Source: an uncultured Bacteroidia bacterium (GTDB taxonomy: Bacteria; Bacteroidota; Bacteroidia; Bacteroidales; F082). Taken from it: 42,980 nucleotides of DNA. The stretch's first letter is position 1. Each line of letters opens with the position of its first letter. The stretch covers positions 1 through 42,980 of the forward strand of contig CADCML010000020.1 in NCBI GenBank assembly GCA_902802535.1. Reading direction: 5' to 3'. Positions 1 through 8,177 of this stretch are shown piece after piece. The notes beneath the pieces were generated by a model. It searched no databases and was not told the origin of the DNA. It was given only the letters and a program-made list of their open reading frames with translations. The position numbers were made by a program, and so were the translations under genes.

Positions 1-816
1 GTGTTGTTCCGCGCTTTCGACAAGACGCAAGACCCGATAGAGTTGACCCGTTTCCAAGTGCCGAATGTGGATTCTTTGATGGTTCCGATGCCCGAAATCA
101 AGGCGGCGATGGCAGGCAACGAGGATTTCCGAATGTTCAACCGCCCTCTGACCATTTCAATGACTTGCGCCGATTCCGATGCCGAAATCCGTTACACCAC
201 CGATGGCAGCGAACCTACGATGAAGTCCTCACTTTACAAGTCGTCGTTCGTCATCACCAAAACCTGTACCATCAAGGCGAAGGCCTTCAAGAAGGGGAAG
301 TCATCGTCGTTTGTCACCCTGCGTCAGTTCAACCGACTGAATATCAAGAACACGACCTTCGTCAATCCGCCCGTTGAACGCTATGGCAAGGATGCCGACA
401 TCGCCCTGATGGACGGCAAGAAAGGTGTTGCTGGCGATTATTACAACGACTGGCTCGGTTTTGAGGGCGTTGATATGGACGCCACCATCGAATTGGCCGT
501 CCCGACGGAGATTAAGGTGGTGAAGATAGGACTTTGCCACGAGCCGCAGTCATGGGTGATGTGGCCCAAAGGCGTGTGGGTTTGCTTCTCGAAGGATGGA
601 GAGGAGTTCACCGACTGGCAGATGGCCGAGTTGCCCGTCTTCGACCGCTCTGACAGAATGAAAGGCTTCGGTCGTATCGAGGCCCGCGCCCGTGTCGACG
701 GCAAGAAATGGAAATATGTCCGCGTGAAAGTCGAGAACCAAGGCGTTTTGCCCGAATGGCATCCCTACGCCGGCCAGAAGGCCTGGATTATGGTTGATGA
801 GGTGGTGGTGGAGTAA
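1..816 (+). CDS. C-terminal part of a secreted protein with chitobiase-type C-terminal domain (5' end outside window)
   Basis: The reading frame is open from the first base, so the N-terminus is probably missing; the GTG at base 1 need not be a start. Residues about 46-105 contain IRYTTDGSEPT followed by a TIKAKAFKKGK stretch, the pattern of the small CHB_HEX_C beta-sandwich found at the end of many Bacteroidota glycosidases, including GH20 beta-hexosaminidases. Residues about 115-271 look like a discoidin (F5/8 type C) carbohydrate-binding fold, with WVCFSKDGEEF and a Trp-rich end. No catalytic domain is in the window, so the enzyme class is an inference; GH20 is likeliest, but other glycan-acting families carry the same tail. 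It ends 47 bases before hsdM. Confidence 0.6.
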   Translation: MLFRAFDKTQDPIELTRFQVPNVDSLMVPMPEIKAAMAGNEDFRMFNRPLTISMTCADSDAEIRYTTDGSEPTMKSSLYKSSFVITKTCTIKAKAFKKGKSSSFVTLRQFNRLNIKNTTFVNPPVERYGKDADIALMDGKKGVAGDYYNDWLGFEGVDMDATIELAVPTEIKVVKIGLCHEPQSWVMWPKGVWVCFSKDGEEFTDWQMAELPVFDRSDRMKGFGRIEARARVDGKKWKYVRVKVENQGVLPEWHPYAGQKAWIMVDEVVVE

Positions 817-863
817 TCGGTTTTCGTATAATTGTAAAGAGTGAATAAAACAAAGAAATAGGT

Positions 864-2909
864 ATGATCACGAAACAAGCCTTGGGAAATATGCTTTTCG
901 GTATGGCCGACATCCTTCGCGATAAGGTTGAGGATTACAAGTCGTATATCCTTTCCTTGTTGTTTTTCAAGCGATTGTCCGACAATTACCAATGGGAAAT
1001 TGAAGATGCGACAAAGCAATTCTTGGTAAAAGAGGCTCGCGAGCCTTCTCCTAAGGAATTAGCGGTAATCACCAGCAAGAAACATGATTTCCAAATTCCA
1101 GACGGCTGTTTTTGGGAAGATGTACGGAAAGCTCCCATCGACAAAAAGAATGCGATATTGGATGCTTCGGTGAATGCCATCGCTGACCAGAATGTGGATC
1201 AAAACGGTAAATACATTTTGAAAGGTATCATCAATACCGTGCGATGGAACGAGCCTGCTCCGGATGGTTCTGGCGGCAAGAAACTGGATCCCGAAGTGTT
1301 GACCAATCTTATCAACTACCTGAGTGCGGTCGATTTGAGCAACAAGAACGTTACCGTTGATGTGTTGGGCGATGCCTACGAATACCTGATCAAGCGTTTC
1401 GCTGATGAAAACAAAGGTGGCACAATGGCGGGACAGTTCTACACGCCTCAGGAGGTGGTGGATATTATTGTGCGTTACCTGAAACCACAGAAAGGTGAAA
1501 CCATATATGACCCCACATGCGGCTCTGGCGGTTTCCTGTTGAATGCGGCCAAATATGCACGTGCCAGTTACGACACGCAAAAGAGCGTCCGTCTGTTTGG
1601 GCAGGAATTGGTGTGGAACACATGGGCCATCTGCAACATCAACATGATTTTGCATGGCTTGGATGCCCGCATCGAGCAGGGCGACACCATCCGTGACCCG
1701 AAATTCAAGGACGAGGTGAATGAACTGGAGTTGCGTACCTTCGACAAGGTGATGGCCAATTTCCCCTTTTCGATGGAAAACTGGGCGCAAAACGGCGAAC
1801 CGAAGAAAGACAAGAAAGGTAATACGGTCAATAAGAAGGATGGTACCCCACAGATTGAATACAAGAAGGAGTTTACTGACCCATACAACCGTCTTGTTTA
1901 CGGTGTTCCACCCTATAGCAACGGCGATTTTGCTTTCTTGCAGCACATCATCGCTTCGTTGGATGAGAAGGGCAAGGCTGGCGTGGTGTGTCCGCAGGGC
2001 GTTTTGTTCCGTGGCCAGCCGGAGAAGACCGAGGAGGAAGACGGACAGAACCGCAAAGCCGATGTGGAATATCTGATAAGGCGAGGGTTCCTACAAGGTG
2101 TTGATTTTGCGCAGCATATCAATATCATTGATGCCATTGTGGTGTTGCCGGGCAATCTGTTTTATGGCACAACCATCCCTGGTGCCATCATTTTCTTCGA
2201 CAAGAACAAGCCCGAAGAACGCAAAAACAAGGTGCTGATGGTGTATGCCGCCAAGAAGGGTTGGTATCGTGAGGATGCCAACATGAGCGTGTTGGAGCCT
2301 CAGGATGTGCTGCGTATTTCCACCATGCTGGAAAGTTGGGGCGACATCGACAAAGCCAAAGATTGGATTGCAGTACAGAAGAACAGGCTTTATAACCAGA
2401 TAGATGAGGACCTCGATTTTCAAATGTCTGAAATTGACAACGATACGGCAGAGGAGTTGACCCAGGCAAGACGCCGGTTGGCTAAAGCCGAGAAAACCGT
2501 CAATGATAAGTTGACCGACAACAAAAAGCCGACGGCGGGAGAAAAGAAAGCAGTGGAAACAGCGCAAAAGGCTTTGGACAAGTTGACTGCCGATAGGACT
2601 GCCCGTGAAAAAGCCGCCCATGAAAAAGCCGAGAAACAATGTCAAGCCATTGCTGAAGTGGAAAAAGAACTCATGCAGATGTTTGGCGACCCCGAACTGC
2701 GCAAGCGTTATTTCTCCATCGTGGATATGGATGAGATTGAGGAGAACGAATTTAACCTCAACATTCCGCGTTATGTGGATACCTTTGAGCCGGAAGAGCA
2801 GATTGACCTCAAGCAAGCCATTGCCGATTTCAAGAAGGCGATGCAAACGGAGACAAAGGTAGAAAAGGAGTTAGAGGAGTTGCTGAAAACAATTGACAAT
2901 GAACAATGA
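864..2909 (+). CDS. hsdM: Type I restriction-modification system, DNA methyltransferase (M) subunit
   Basis: N6-adenine methyltransferase subunit that with HsdS forms the modification enzyme and with HsdR the restriction complex. The N-terminal helical HsdM_N domain (about 1-150) is followed by the SAM-binding motif I DPTCGSGGFLL at residues 216-226 and the catalytic motif IV at 299-302, here NFPF rather than the more usual NPPF. Residues about 535-620 are rich in Ala, Lys and Glu and probably form a coiled coil. At 681 residues it is longer than the roughly 500-residue EcoKI-type subunits, mainly from this C-terminal region. Its stop overlaps the hsdS start by four bases (ATGA), indicating translational coupling. 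No clear TAnnTTTG promoter is seen in the 47 bases upstream. Confidence 0.95.
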   Translation: MITKQALGNMLFGMADILRDKVEDYKSYILSLLFFKRLSDNYQWEIEDATKQFLVKEAREPSPKELAVITSKKHDFQIPDGCFWEDVRKAPIDKKNAILDASVNAIADQNVDQNGKYILKGIINTVRWNEPAPDGSGGKKLDPEVLTNLINYLSAVDLSNKNVTVDVLGDAYEYLIKRFADENKGGTMAGQFYTPQEVVDIIVRYLKPQKGETIYDPTCGSGGFLLNAAKYARASYDTQKSVRLFGQELVWNTWAICNINMILHGLDARIEQGDTIRDPKFKDEVNELELRTFDKVMANFPFSMENWAQNGEPKKDKKGNTVNKKDGTPQIEYKKEFTDPYNRLVYGVPPYSNGDFAFLQHIIASLDEKGKAGVVCPQGVLFRGQPEKTEEEDGQNRKADVEYLIRRGFLQGVDFAQHINIIDAIVVLPGNLFYGTTIPGAIIFFDKNKPEERKNKVLMVYAAKKGWYREDANMSVLEPQDVLRISTMLESWGDIDKAKDWIAVQKNRLYNQIDEDLDFQMSEIDNDTAEELTQARRRLAKAEKTVNDKLTDNKKPTAGEKKAVETAQKALDKLTADRTAREKAAHEKAEKQCQAIAEVEKELMQMFGDPELRKRYFSIVDMDEIEENEFNLNIPRYVDTFEPEEQIDLKQAIADFKKAMQTETKVEKELEELLKTIDNEQ

Positions 2910-4210
2910 TGGAGAAGCAAACTAAAATAGGAACTGTTTGCAACGATTTCGATACATTTCAGTTGAAATCTGTGCTTGTGAAAAATGACGCTGGCGATTG
3001 GGGCAGCGAACCTGACGATCGTGCCATTGGTGTCATTCGAAGTACAAATTTCAATAATAATGGGAAGTTGGATTTGTCTGATATTGCCCATCGCACATTG
3101 TCTGAAAAGAAGTTCAAGGAAAAGAAGTTGTTTGCCGATGACATTTTGATTGAACGCAGTGGTGGAAGTGAGACTCAGCCTGTTGGACGTGTCGGTTTTG
3201 TTACTGAAGAGATGGCGAATACGGATTATGCTTTTGCCAATTTCATACAACGGATAAGCCTGAATGATGAGATTAATCCCAAGTTCGTTTATTTCTGCCT
3301 TCAACAAATGTACGAAATGGGTGTGACGGCTGGAATGCAATCGCAGACAACAGGAATTAGGAATCTGGATTGGAAGCAATATGTAAAAGTGTCTCTTCCC
3401 CAACCTTCTCCTGACGAGCAAACCGCCATAGCTAATATCCTCTCAAAGGTGGACGAGGCGATAGCCTCGGTGCAGGGCAGCATTGCCGCCGCCGAGCGTC
3501 TGAAAAAGAGCCTGATGCAGAACCTCCTCACCGGCCGCATGAAACCCGATGGCACCCTGCGCAAAGAGGATGAGTTTTATTTGGATGAGAAGTTTGGGAG
3601 AGTGCCGTTGGGGTGGGAAGTGAAAACAATTGGGGATAAAGATGTGTGCAAAATCAATCCTGTGTATAAGTATAAGAAAAAAGAGGTGTATGATTTTATT
3701 CCAATGGAAGCCATCAAGGAAAACTTTGAAGGGGTTGATTATGTGGAGAAACAGATTATTGACAATGGTAGTTATACGAGGTTTAAGGCAGGTGACATTT
3801 TATTCGCAAAGATAACGCCATGCAGTGAAAATGGCAAGGTGGCGTACATTGATCACATTGATTCTGAAGTTGGCTTTGCTTCAACAGAGTTCATCGTGTT
3901 TCATCCGACTGAAAATGTTGATGGAAGGTTTGTATATTTGTTGTTGTCAAGTGGAAATGTTCATAAACTGGCCATTTCATTAATGGAAGGAACAACGGGC
4001 AGGCAAAGAATCCCTTGGAAGATATTCCGAAATAGGATTTTTGTCCCTATGCCAGATAAAGTAGAACAAACGAAAATTGTAGACAAAATACTTGCTTTTG
4101 ATAAGCAAATCAAAGAGAATAATAACAAAATCGCCGTCCTTGAAAGGCTGAAGAAGTCATTGATGCAGAATTTGTTAACAGGAAAAGTAAGAGTAAATAA
4201 TAAAATATAG
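2906..4210 (+). CDS. hsdS: Type I restriction-modification system, specificity (S) subunit
   Basis: DNA-recognition subunit of 434 residues with two target recognition domains. TRD1 spans about residues 10-160 and TRD2 about 215-380. Each is followed by a conserved helical segment with a near-identical ending, ERLKKSLMQNLLTGRM (about 197-212) and ERLKKSLMQNLLTGKV (near the C-terminus), the spacers that set the distance between the two half-sites. Two adjacent ATGs (2906 and 2909) could serve as start; the first gives the ATGA overlap with hsdM. From about 3600 the DNA becomes clearly more AT-rich than hsdM, suggesting that TRD2 has a different origin from the rest. No second or partial hsdS and no recombinase are seen nearby, so a shufflon is not supported. 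Confidence 0.94.
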   Translation: MMEKQTKIGTVCNDFDTFQLKSVLVKNDAGDWGSEPDDRAIGVIRSTNFNNNGKLDLSDIAHRTLSEKKFKEKKLFADDILIERSGGSETQPVGRVGFVTEEMANTDYAFANFIQRISLNDEINPKFVYFCLQQMYEMGVTAGMQSQTTGIRNLDWKQYVKVSLPQPSPDEQTAIANILSKVDEAIASVQGSIAAAERLKKSLMQNLLTGRMKPDGTLRKEDEFYLDEKFGRVPLGWEVKTIGDKDVCKINPVYKYKKKEVYDFIPMEAIKENFEGVDYVEKQIIDNGSYTRFKAGDILFAKITPCSENGKVAYIDHIDSEVGFASTEFIVFHPTENVDGRFVYLLLSSGNVHKLAISLMEGTTGRQRIPWKIFRNRIFVPMPDKVEQTKIVDKILAFDKQIKENNNKIAVLERLKKSLMQNLLTGKVRVNNKI

Positions 4211-4214
4211 GAGG
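4209..4214 (+). promoter_or_regulatory. Perfect Shine-Dalgarno (AGGAGG) before the GHKL/nuclease gene
   Basis: AGGAGG lies eight bases before the ATG at 4223 and shares its first two bases with the TAG stop of hsdS. Bacteroidota genes rarely rely on Shine-Dalgarno pairing, and most starts in this window lack one. It supports the 4223 start and may mark imported DNA. Confidence 0.7.
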
Positions 4215-4222
4215 ATTGCAAA

Positions 4223-6370
4223 ATGAATATAGGAACATTTATCAAAGCAACAGGTATTTGGTACAGAAATGAAATAAATACCATCAAGAAAAAGACAGAT
4301 GTGCCGTTACAACCCATATTTGAGGCATTTATGAATGCTTGGGAAGCTATTCTTGACAGATTTTCAAAAGAGCATTTTAAGAATGGGTCAATAAAAATAA
4401 AGGTGTATTATTTGCAAAACCTATTCTCGAAAGAAAACGGAGGTCATGATTTTGAAAAAATAGTTGTTTCCGACAATGGTGTTGGTCTTGATTATAACAG
4501 TTATCAAAGGCTAATCAATTTGCGCGATGACACAAAAAGACATTCTAATTTAGGCACAGGTAGAATTCAATATCTTCATTTCTTTGACCACACTACAATT
4601 GACAGCATTTATAAGGAGGATGATCAGTACAAGAAAAGAAAAGTCACACTTTCTAAAAATGAGTCATTTTTAAGAGAGAATGCCATTATGCGGTTGGATG
4701 AAGATGATAATTCAGCCGAAGCCGAATTACAGACAGAAGTCACTTTCGAAATACCGTTAGAAGATAAGGATAAGGACTTTTATTCCTTATTAACTGTAAA
4801 GGAATTAAAGGAGGAAATCATAAAACACTTTTTGTCTCTTTTTTGTGAGTACAGAGCACAACTGCCTAAAATTCATATTTCTATCTTTGAAGACAAAGAA
4901 TTGAAGGAAGAAGATGATATAATTTCAACAGACATCCCTAATCCTGATAAGGAAGAAGAATTGTCAATAGATTATAGCACGCTTAATGAGAAGAACAAAA
5001 TAGTTTCTGCTGGTCATCAGGAGAAGTTTCAATTGACTGCATTTAAACGCCCGAGTTCGGAAATCAAACAGAATGCAATATACCTGGTCAGTAAAGGCGC
5101 AACTGGTGTTGCCATAGACGTTGATTCTTTGCAGAAAAAAGACGAAATAGATGGTAATAGGTATATGTTTTTGCTTTCTGGAGATTATTTGGATGCCAGT
5201 GATAGAGATGATAGAGGAAATATCCGATTAGTTAGTCGCCAGGAATTTAAACATCAGAATGAGGATAGTTTGTTCAAAGAGGAAGTTGTCCTATTTGATG
5301 ATATTGTAGATGAAACAAATAAAAACATCAATAGGTTATATACAGAGTTGGATAGTAAAAACCAAGAAAAGAACAAAACAATTGATGAATTACAGCAGAT
5401 GTTCTTGTTGAATCCAGTTACTGTAAATAAGGTTCGCAAAAGAATCAAGAATACGGATTCCGAAGAAACCATTCTAAAAGCAATTTATCAGGCTGATAGT
5501 GAGATTGAAGCAAAGAAAGACGACGCTATTAGACAACAGATGGAAGAACTTAAATCCATAACACCCGATAAAACCGAAGATTATCAAACAAGGTTGAAAG
5601 AAAAAGTCGATGAGTTAATTACGGCCATTCCGTTGCAGAATAGGACGGTGTTAAGTAAATACGTGGCGCGGAGAAAACTTGTATTGGATTTGTTCGATGA
5701 AATACTGAATAAAGAGCTGGAGTCATTGGAAGGTGGGAAACGGATAGATGAGAAGTTGTTACATAATTTGTTGTTCCAACAAAGTTCAACATCTCAAACT
5801 CCAGAAGATAGCGATTTATGGATAATCAATGAAGAGTTTATCTATTTTAAAGGTGTTTCAGAAGCGAAATTTGAGAATGTTGAGTATAATGGAAAAAAGA
5901 TATTTGACAAAGAGTTTTCAGAAGAGGAAAAACGTTATTTGAACTCGTTAGGAGAAAAACGGTTGACCAAACGGCCAGATGTATTATTGTTTCCTGAAGA
6001 AAACAAGGCTATTATTATTGAGTTTAAAGCACCTGACGTAAATGTCGCTGAACATTTGACACAGATTGATTTTTATGCTAGTATTCTTCTGAATTATACT
6101 ATTGACGATTTGCAACTCACAACTTTTTATGGTTACTTAATTGGTGAAGAAATAGAAGATAGGGATGTGCGTGGACGTGTTAGCAGATTTGAGTATTCAC
6201 CAAAATTCAGATATTGGTTCAGGCCATCAGAAAAGGTCATTAATTTTAATAATGGTCCAGAAGGGAATCTTTATACCGAAGTGATAAAGTATTCCACGCT
6301 ATTAGAAAGAGCAAAGTTAAGGAATCAGATATTCATTAACAAGTTGATGGATGGCGAAGTAAAACAATAA
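4223..6370 (+). CDS. GHKL ATPase with C-terminal PD-(D/E)XK nuclease domain, defence-associated
   Basis: A 715-residue protein encoded inside the type I R-M operon. The N-terminus has the three boxes of a GHKL (gyrase/Hsp90/MutL/MORC-like) ATPase: an N box with E34 and N38 in FEAFMNAWEA, DNGVGL at 84-89, and a glycine box GTGR at 111-114. The middle (about 370-510) is charged and probably helical or coiled. The C-terminus carries RPDVLLF, then IIIEFKAP, giving D586-x13-E600-x-K602, the catalytic triad of PD-(D/E)XK nucleases. Together these suggest an ATP-gated clamp joined to a nuclease, as in MORC/MutL-type machines; that mechanism is inference. It starts 12 bases after hsdS. I do not recognise it as a named system. 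The gene is markedly AT-rich relative to hsdM and hsdR. Confidence 0.8.
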   Translation: MNIGTFIKATGIWYRNEINTIKKKTDVPLQPIFEAFMNAWEAILDRFSKEHFKNGSIKIKVYYLQNLFSKENGGHDFEKIVVSDNGVGLDYNSYQRLINLRDDTKRHSNLGTGRIQYLHFFDHTTIDSIYKEDDQYKKRKVTLSKNESFLRENAIMRLDEDDNSAEAELQTEVTFEIPLEDKDKDFYSLLTVKELKEEIIKHFLSLFCEYRAQLPKIHISIFEDKELKEEDDIISTDIPNPDKEEELSIDYSTLNEKNKIVSAGHQEKFQLTAFKRPSSEIKQNAIYLVSKGATGVAIDVDSLQKKDEIDGNRYMFLLSGDYLDASDRDDRGNIRLVSRQEFKHQNEDSLFKEEVVLFDDIVDETNKNINRLYTELDSKNQEKNKTIDELQQMFLLNPVTVNKVRKRIKNTDSEETILKAIYQADSEIEAKKDDAIRQQMEELKSITPDKTEDYQTRLKEKVDELITAIPLQNRTVLSKYVARRKLVLDLFDEILNKELESLEGGKRIDEKLLHNLLFQQSSTSQTPEDSDLWIINEEFIYFKGVSEAKFENVEYNGKKIFDKEFSEEEKRYLNSLGEKRLTKRPDVLLFPEENKAIIIEFKAPDVNVAEHLTQIDFYASILLNYTIDDLQLTTFYGYLIGEEIEDRDVRGRVSRFEYSPKFRYWFRPSEKVINFNNGPEGNLYTEVIKYSTLLERAKLRNQIFINKLMDGEVKQ

Positions 6371-6384
6371 TTCAACGGATTGAT

Positions 6385-6392
6385 TATTTTTG
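6385..6392 (+). promoter_or_regulatory. Putative -7 promoter element (TATTTTTG) before the AlbA_2 gene
   Basis: An exact TAnnTTTG box ends 16 bases before the ATG at 6409. No good -33 TTTG is seen 19-21 bases upstream, so strength is uncertain. It would let the AlbA_2 gene be transcribed independently of the hsd operon. Confidence 0.5.
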
Positions 6393-6408
6393 CAGAATAA
6401 ACAAGCCT

Positions 6409-8061
6409 ATGACCATCGAAGATATAAGGAACAAATTTGAAGAACTCCGTTCGACTTCTGAAAATGAAACAGTTGAGTTCAAGGAGGCAAAGGAAAGCTT
6501 TGACTTCCATACTCTTGGCAAGTATTTCTCCGCCTTGAGTAACGAAGCCAATCTGCAAGGTGTGCGTTGCGCTTGGCTTGTGTTCGGGGTTCACGACAAG
6601 ACGAGGAAGGTAGTCGGAACATCCTACAGAGATGATCCAAAGAAACTGCAATCATTGAAACACGAACTTGCCCAAAAGACAACAGCAAACCTCACATTTT
6701 CAAACATATTTGAATTGTCTGTTGAAAGCAAACGAGTTCTGTTGTTCGAAATCCCTGCAGCACCGCAAGGCGTTCCGATTGCCTTTGACGGACATTTCTA
6801 TGGGCGTGATGGGGAGAGTTTGGTAGCCCTTAACCTGCAAGAAATAGAAACCATACGGAACCAAAGATCGTTCGACTGGTCGGCTCAAGTTGCAGAAGGT
6901 GCAACCATGGATGATTTGGATAGCGAGGCATTGAACAAGGCGCGGTTTGAGTTCAAAAAGAAGAACCCAGATATTGCCGAGGAGATCAATCAATGGAGCG
7001 ATGCAACTTTTTTGAACAAAGCAAGACTGACGGTAAACGGCAAGATTACCAATGCGGCTCTCATCCTTTTAGGAACACCTGAATCGGCAAGTCGCCTTAT
7101 GCCCGCAATAGCGCAAATGACTTGGATTTTGAAAGATGAGAATGGCATAGAAGTGGACTACAAGCATTTTTATCCGCCTTTCCTGATGTCGGTGGACAGA
7201 TTGCTCTCCCAAATCAGGAACATTACTTTCCGCTATCTTCCTGATAACACTTTGTTTCCGGATGAAGTGATGAAATACGACAATTATGTCATTCGAGAGG
7301 CTTTGCACAATTGCATAGCGCATCAGGATTATTCACTGCGTGAACGAATAAATGTTGTGGAAACCCCTGATTCATTGCTGTTTTCGAATGGCGGCGCATT
7401 CATTCCGCAAACCATTGAAAATGTGATAGAAAATGATGCTCCGCAACGGTATTATCGCAATACTTTCTTATGTACCACAATGGTCAATTTGAATATGATC
7501 GACACCATAGGAAGTGGCATCAAAAGGATGTTTGTCTGTCAAAGGAAGCGCCTTTTCCCGTTGCCGGATTATACTATAACAGAGAAAGAGGTTTCCGTAA
7601 TTATTTATGGCAAAGTTATTAACGAAAAGTATGTTAGATTGTTGAGGGAAGACGAAAATTTAACGCTTGCCCATATCATGGCTTTGGATAAGGTGCAGAA
7701 ACATCAGCCGATAGATGTTAAAATGGCAAAATTGTTGAAGTCGAGAAAGTTGATTGATGGAAGGAAGGGAAATTACTTTTTGTCGGAAATGGCATCAGCA
7801 CAAGTGGGAGAAATGGTGGAATATGTTCAGAACAAGGCGTTCAACAAGAAATATTACATTGATTTGTCATACGAACTCATTAAGAAACAAAATGCAAAAG
7901 GAACAACCAGAAGCGAGATAGATTCTCTTATAATTCCAAAATTGTCTAAGATCTTGAGTGATGACCAAAAACGAAATTTCATCAGAAATATGCTTCATCA
8001 AATGGTTGTAGATGAGTTAGTTATATCAAAAGGAAGAAGATATTATCTGAAAGACAATTAG
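6409..8061 (+). CDS. AlbA_2/Schlafen-type domain protein with HATPase-like domain
   Basis: A 550-residue protein of the group often annotated as putative DNA-binding or RecG-like regulators. The N-terminal AlbA_2 domain (about 10-130) includes NETVEFKEAKE and a GVRCAWLVFGVHD strand, the divergent Schlafen-core fold. A HATPase_c_4-like domain (about 280-400) contains VIREALHNCIAHQDYS, SLLFSNGGAF and IDTIGSGIKRMF, the N-box, glycine-box and lid pattern of that family. The C-terminal third is probably helical or winged-helix. Such proteins frequently accompany type I R-M loci, where they may regulate or act as an extra effector; neither can be shown here. It has a possible promoter of its own, and its stop codon lies inside the first unit of an 11-bp tandem repeat. 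Confidence 0.8.
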   Translation: MTIEDIRNKFEELRSTSENETVEFKEAKESFDFHTLGKYFSALSNEANLQGVRCAWLVFGVHDKTRKVVGTSYRDDPKKLQSLKHELAQKTTANLTFSNIFELSVESKRVLLFEIPAAPQGVPIAFDGHFYGRDGESLVALNLQEIETIRNQRSFDWSAQVAEGATMDDLDSEALNKARFEFKKKNPDIAEEINQWSDATFLNKARLTVNGKITNAALILLGTPESASRLMPAIAQMTWILKDENGIEVDYKHFYPPFLMSVDRLLSQIRNITFRYLPDNTLFPDEVMKYDNYVIREALHNCIAHQDYSLRERINVVETPDSLLFSNGGAFIPQTIENVIENDAPQRYYRNTFLCTTMVNLNMIDTIGSGIKRMFVCQRKRLFPLPDYTITEKEVSVIIYGKVINEKYVRLLREDENLTLAHIMALDKVQKHQPIDVKMAKLLKSRKLIDGRKGNYFLSEMASAQVGEMVEYVQNKAFNKKYYIDLSYELIKKQNAKGTTRSEIDSLIIPKLSKILSDDQKRNFIRNMLHQMVVDELVISKGRRYYLKDN

Positions 8062-8125
8062 ATTTCAATTAGATTTCAATTAGACGATTTTTAGACGATT
8101 TTTAGACGATTTTTAGACGATTTTT
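8060..8125 (+). repeat. Tandem 11-bp repeat, 2 + 4 units, before hsdR
   Basis: Two perfect copies of AGATTTCAATT (8060-8081) are followed without a break by four perfect copies of AGACGATTTTT (8082-8125). All six units are 11 bases and begin AGA, so identical faces recur about once per helical turn. The array begins within the TAG stop of the AlbA_2 gene and ends 52 bases before the hsdR ATG. It could bind a regulator cooperatively or vary in copy number by slippage. Confidence 0.9.
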
Positions 8126-8177
8126 GATGTTATAAATTGATTTTCAGAAAAATACGATAAGACAAATTGTTTTGAAT

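Noticed and set aside
2906-4210. Invertible hsdS shufflon.
   Set aside because: Only one hsdS is present, with no partial hsdS copies, inverted repeats or recombinase gene in the window.
8060-8125. CRISPR or integration-site repeats.
   Set aside because: Units are only 11 bp and directly abutting, with no spacers and no integrase nearby.
8172-8177. TTG at 8172 as hsdR start.
   Set aside because: An ATG is available two codons later and no ribosome-binding feature favours the TTG.
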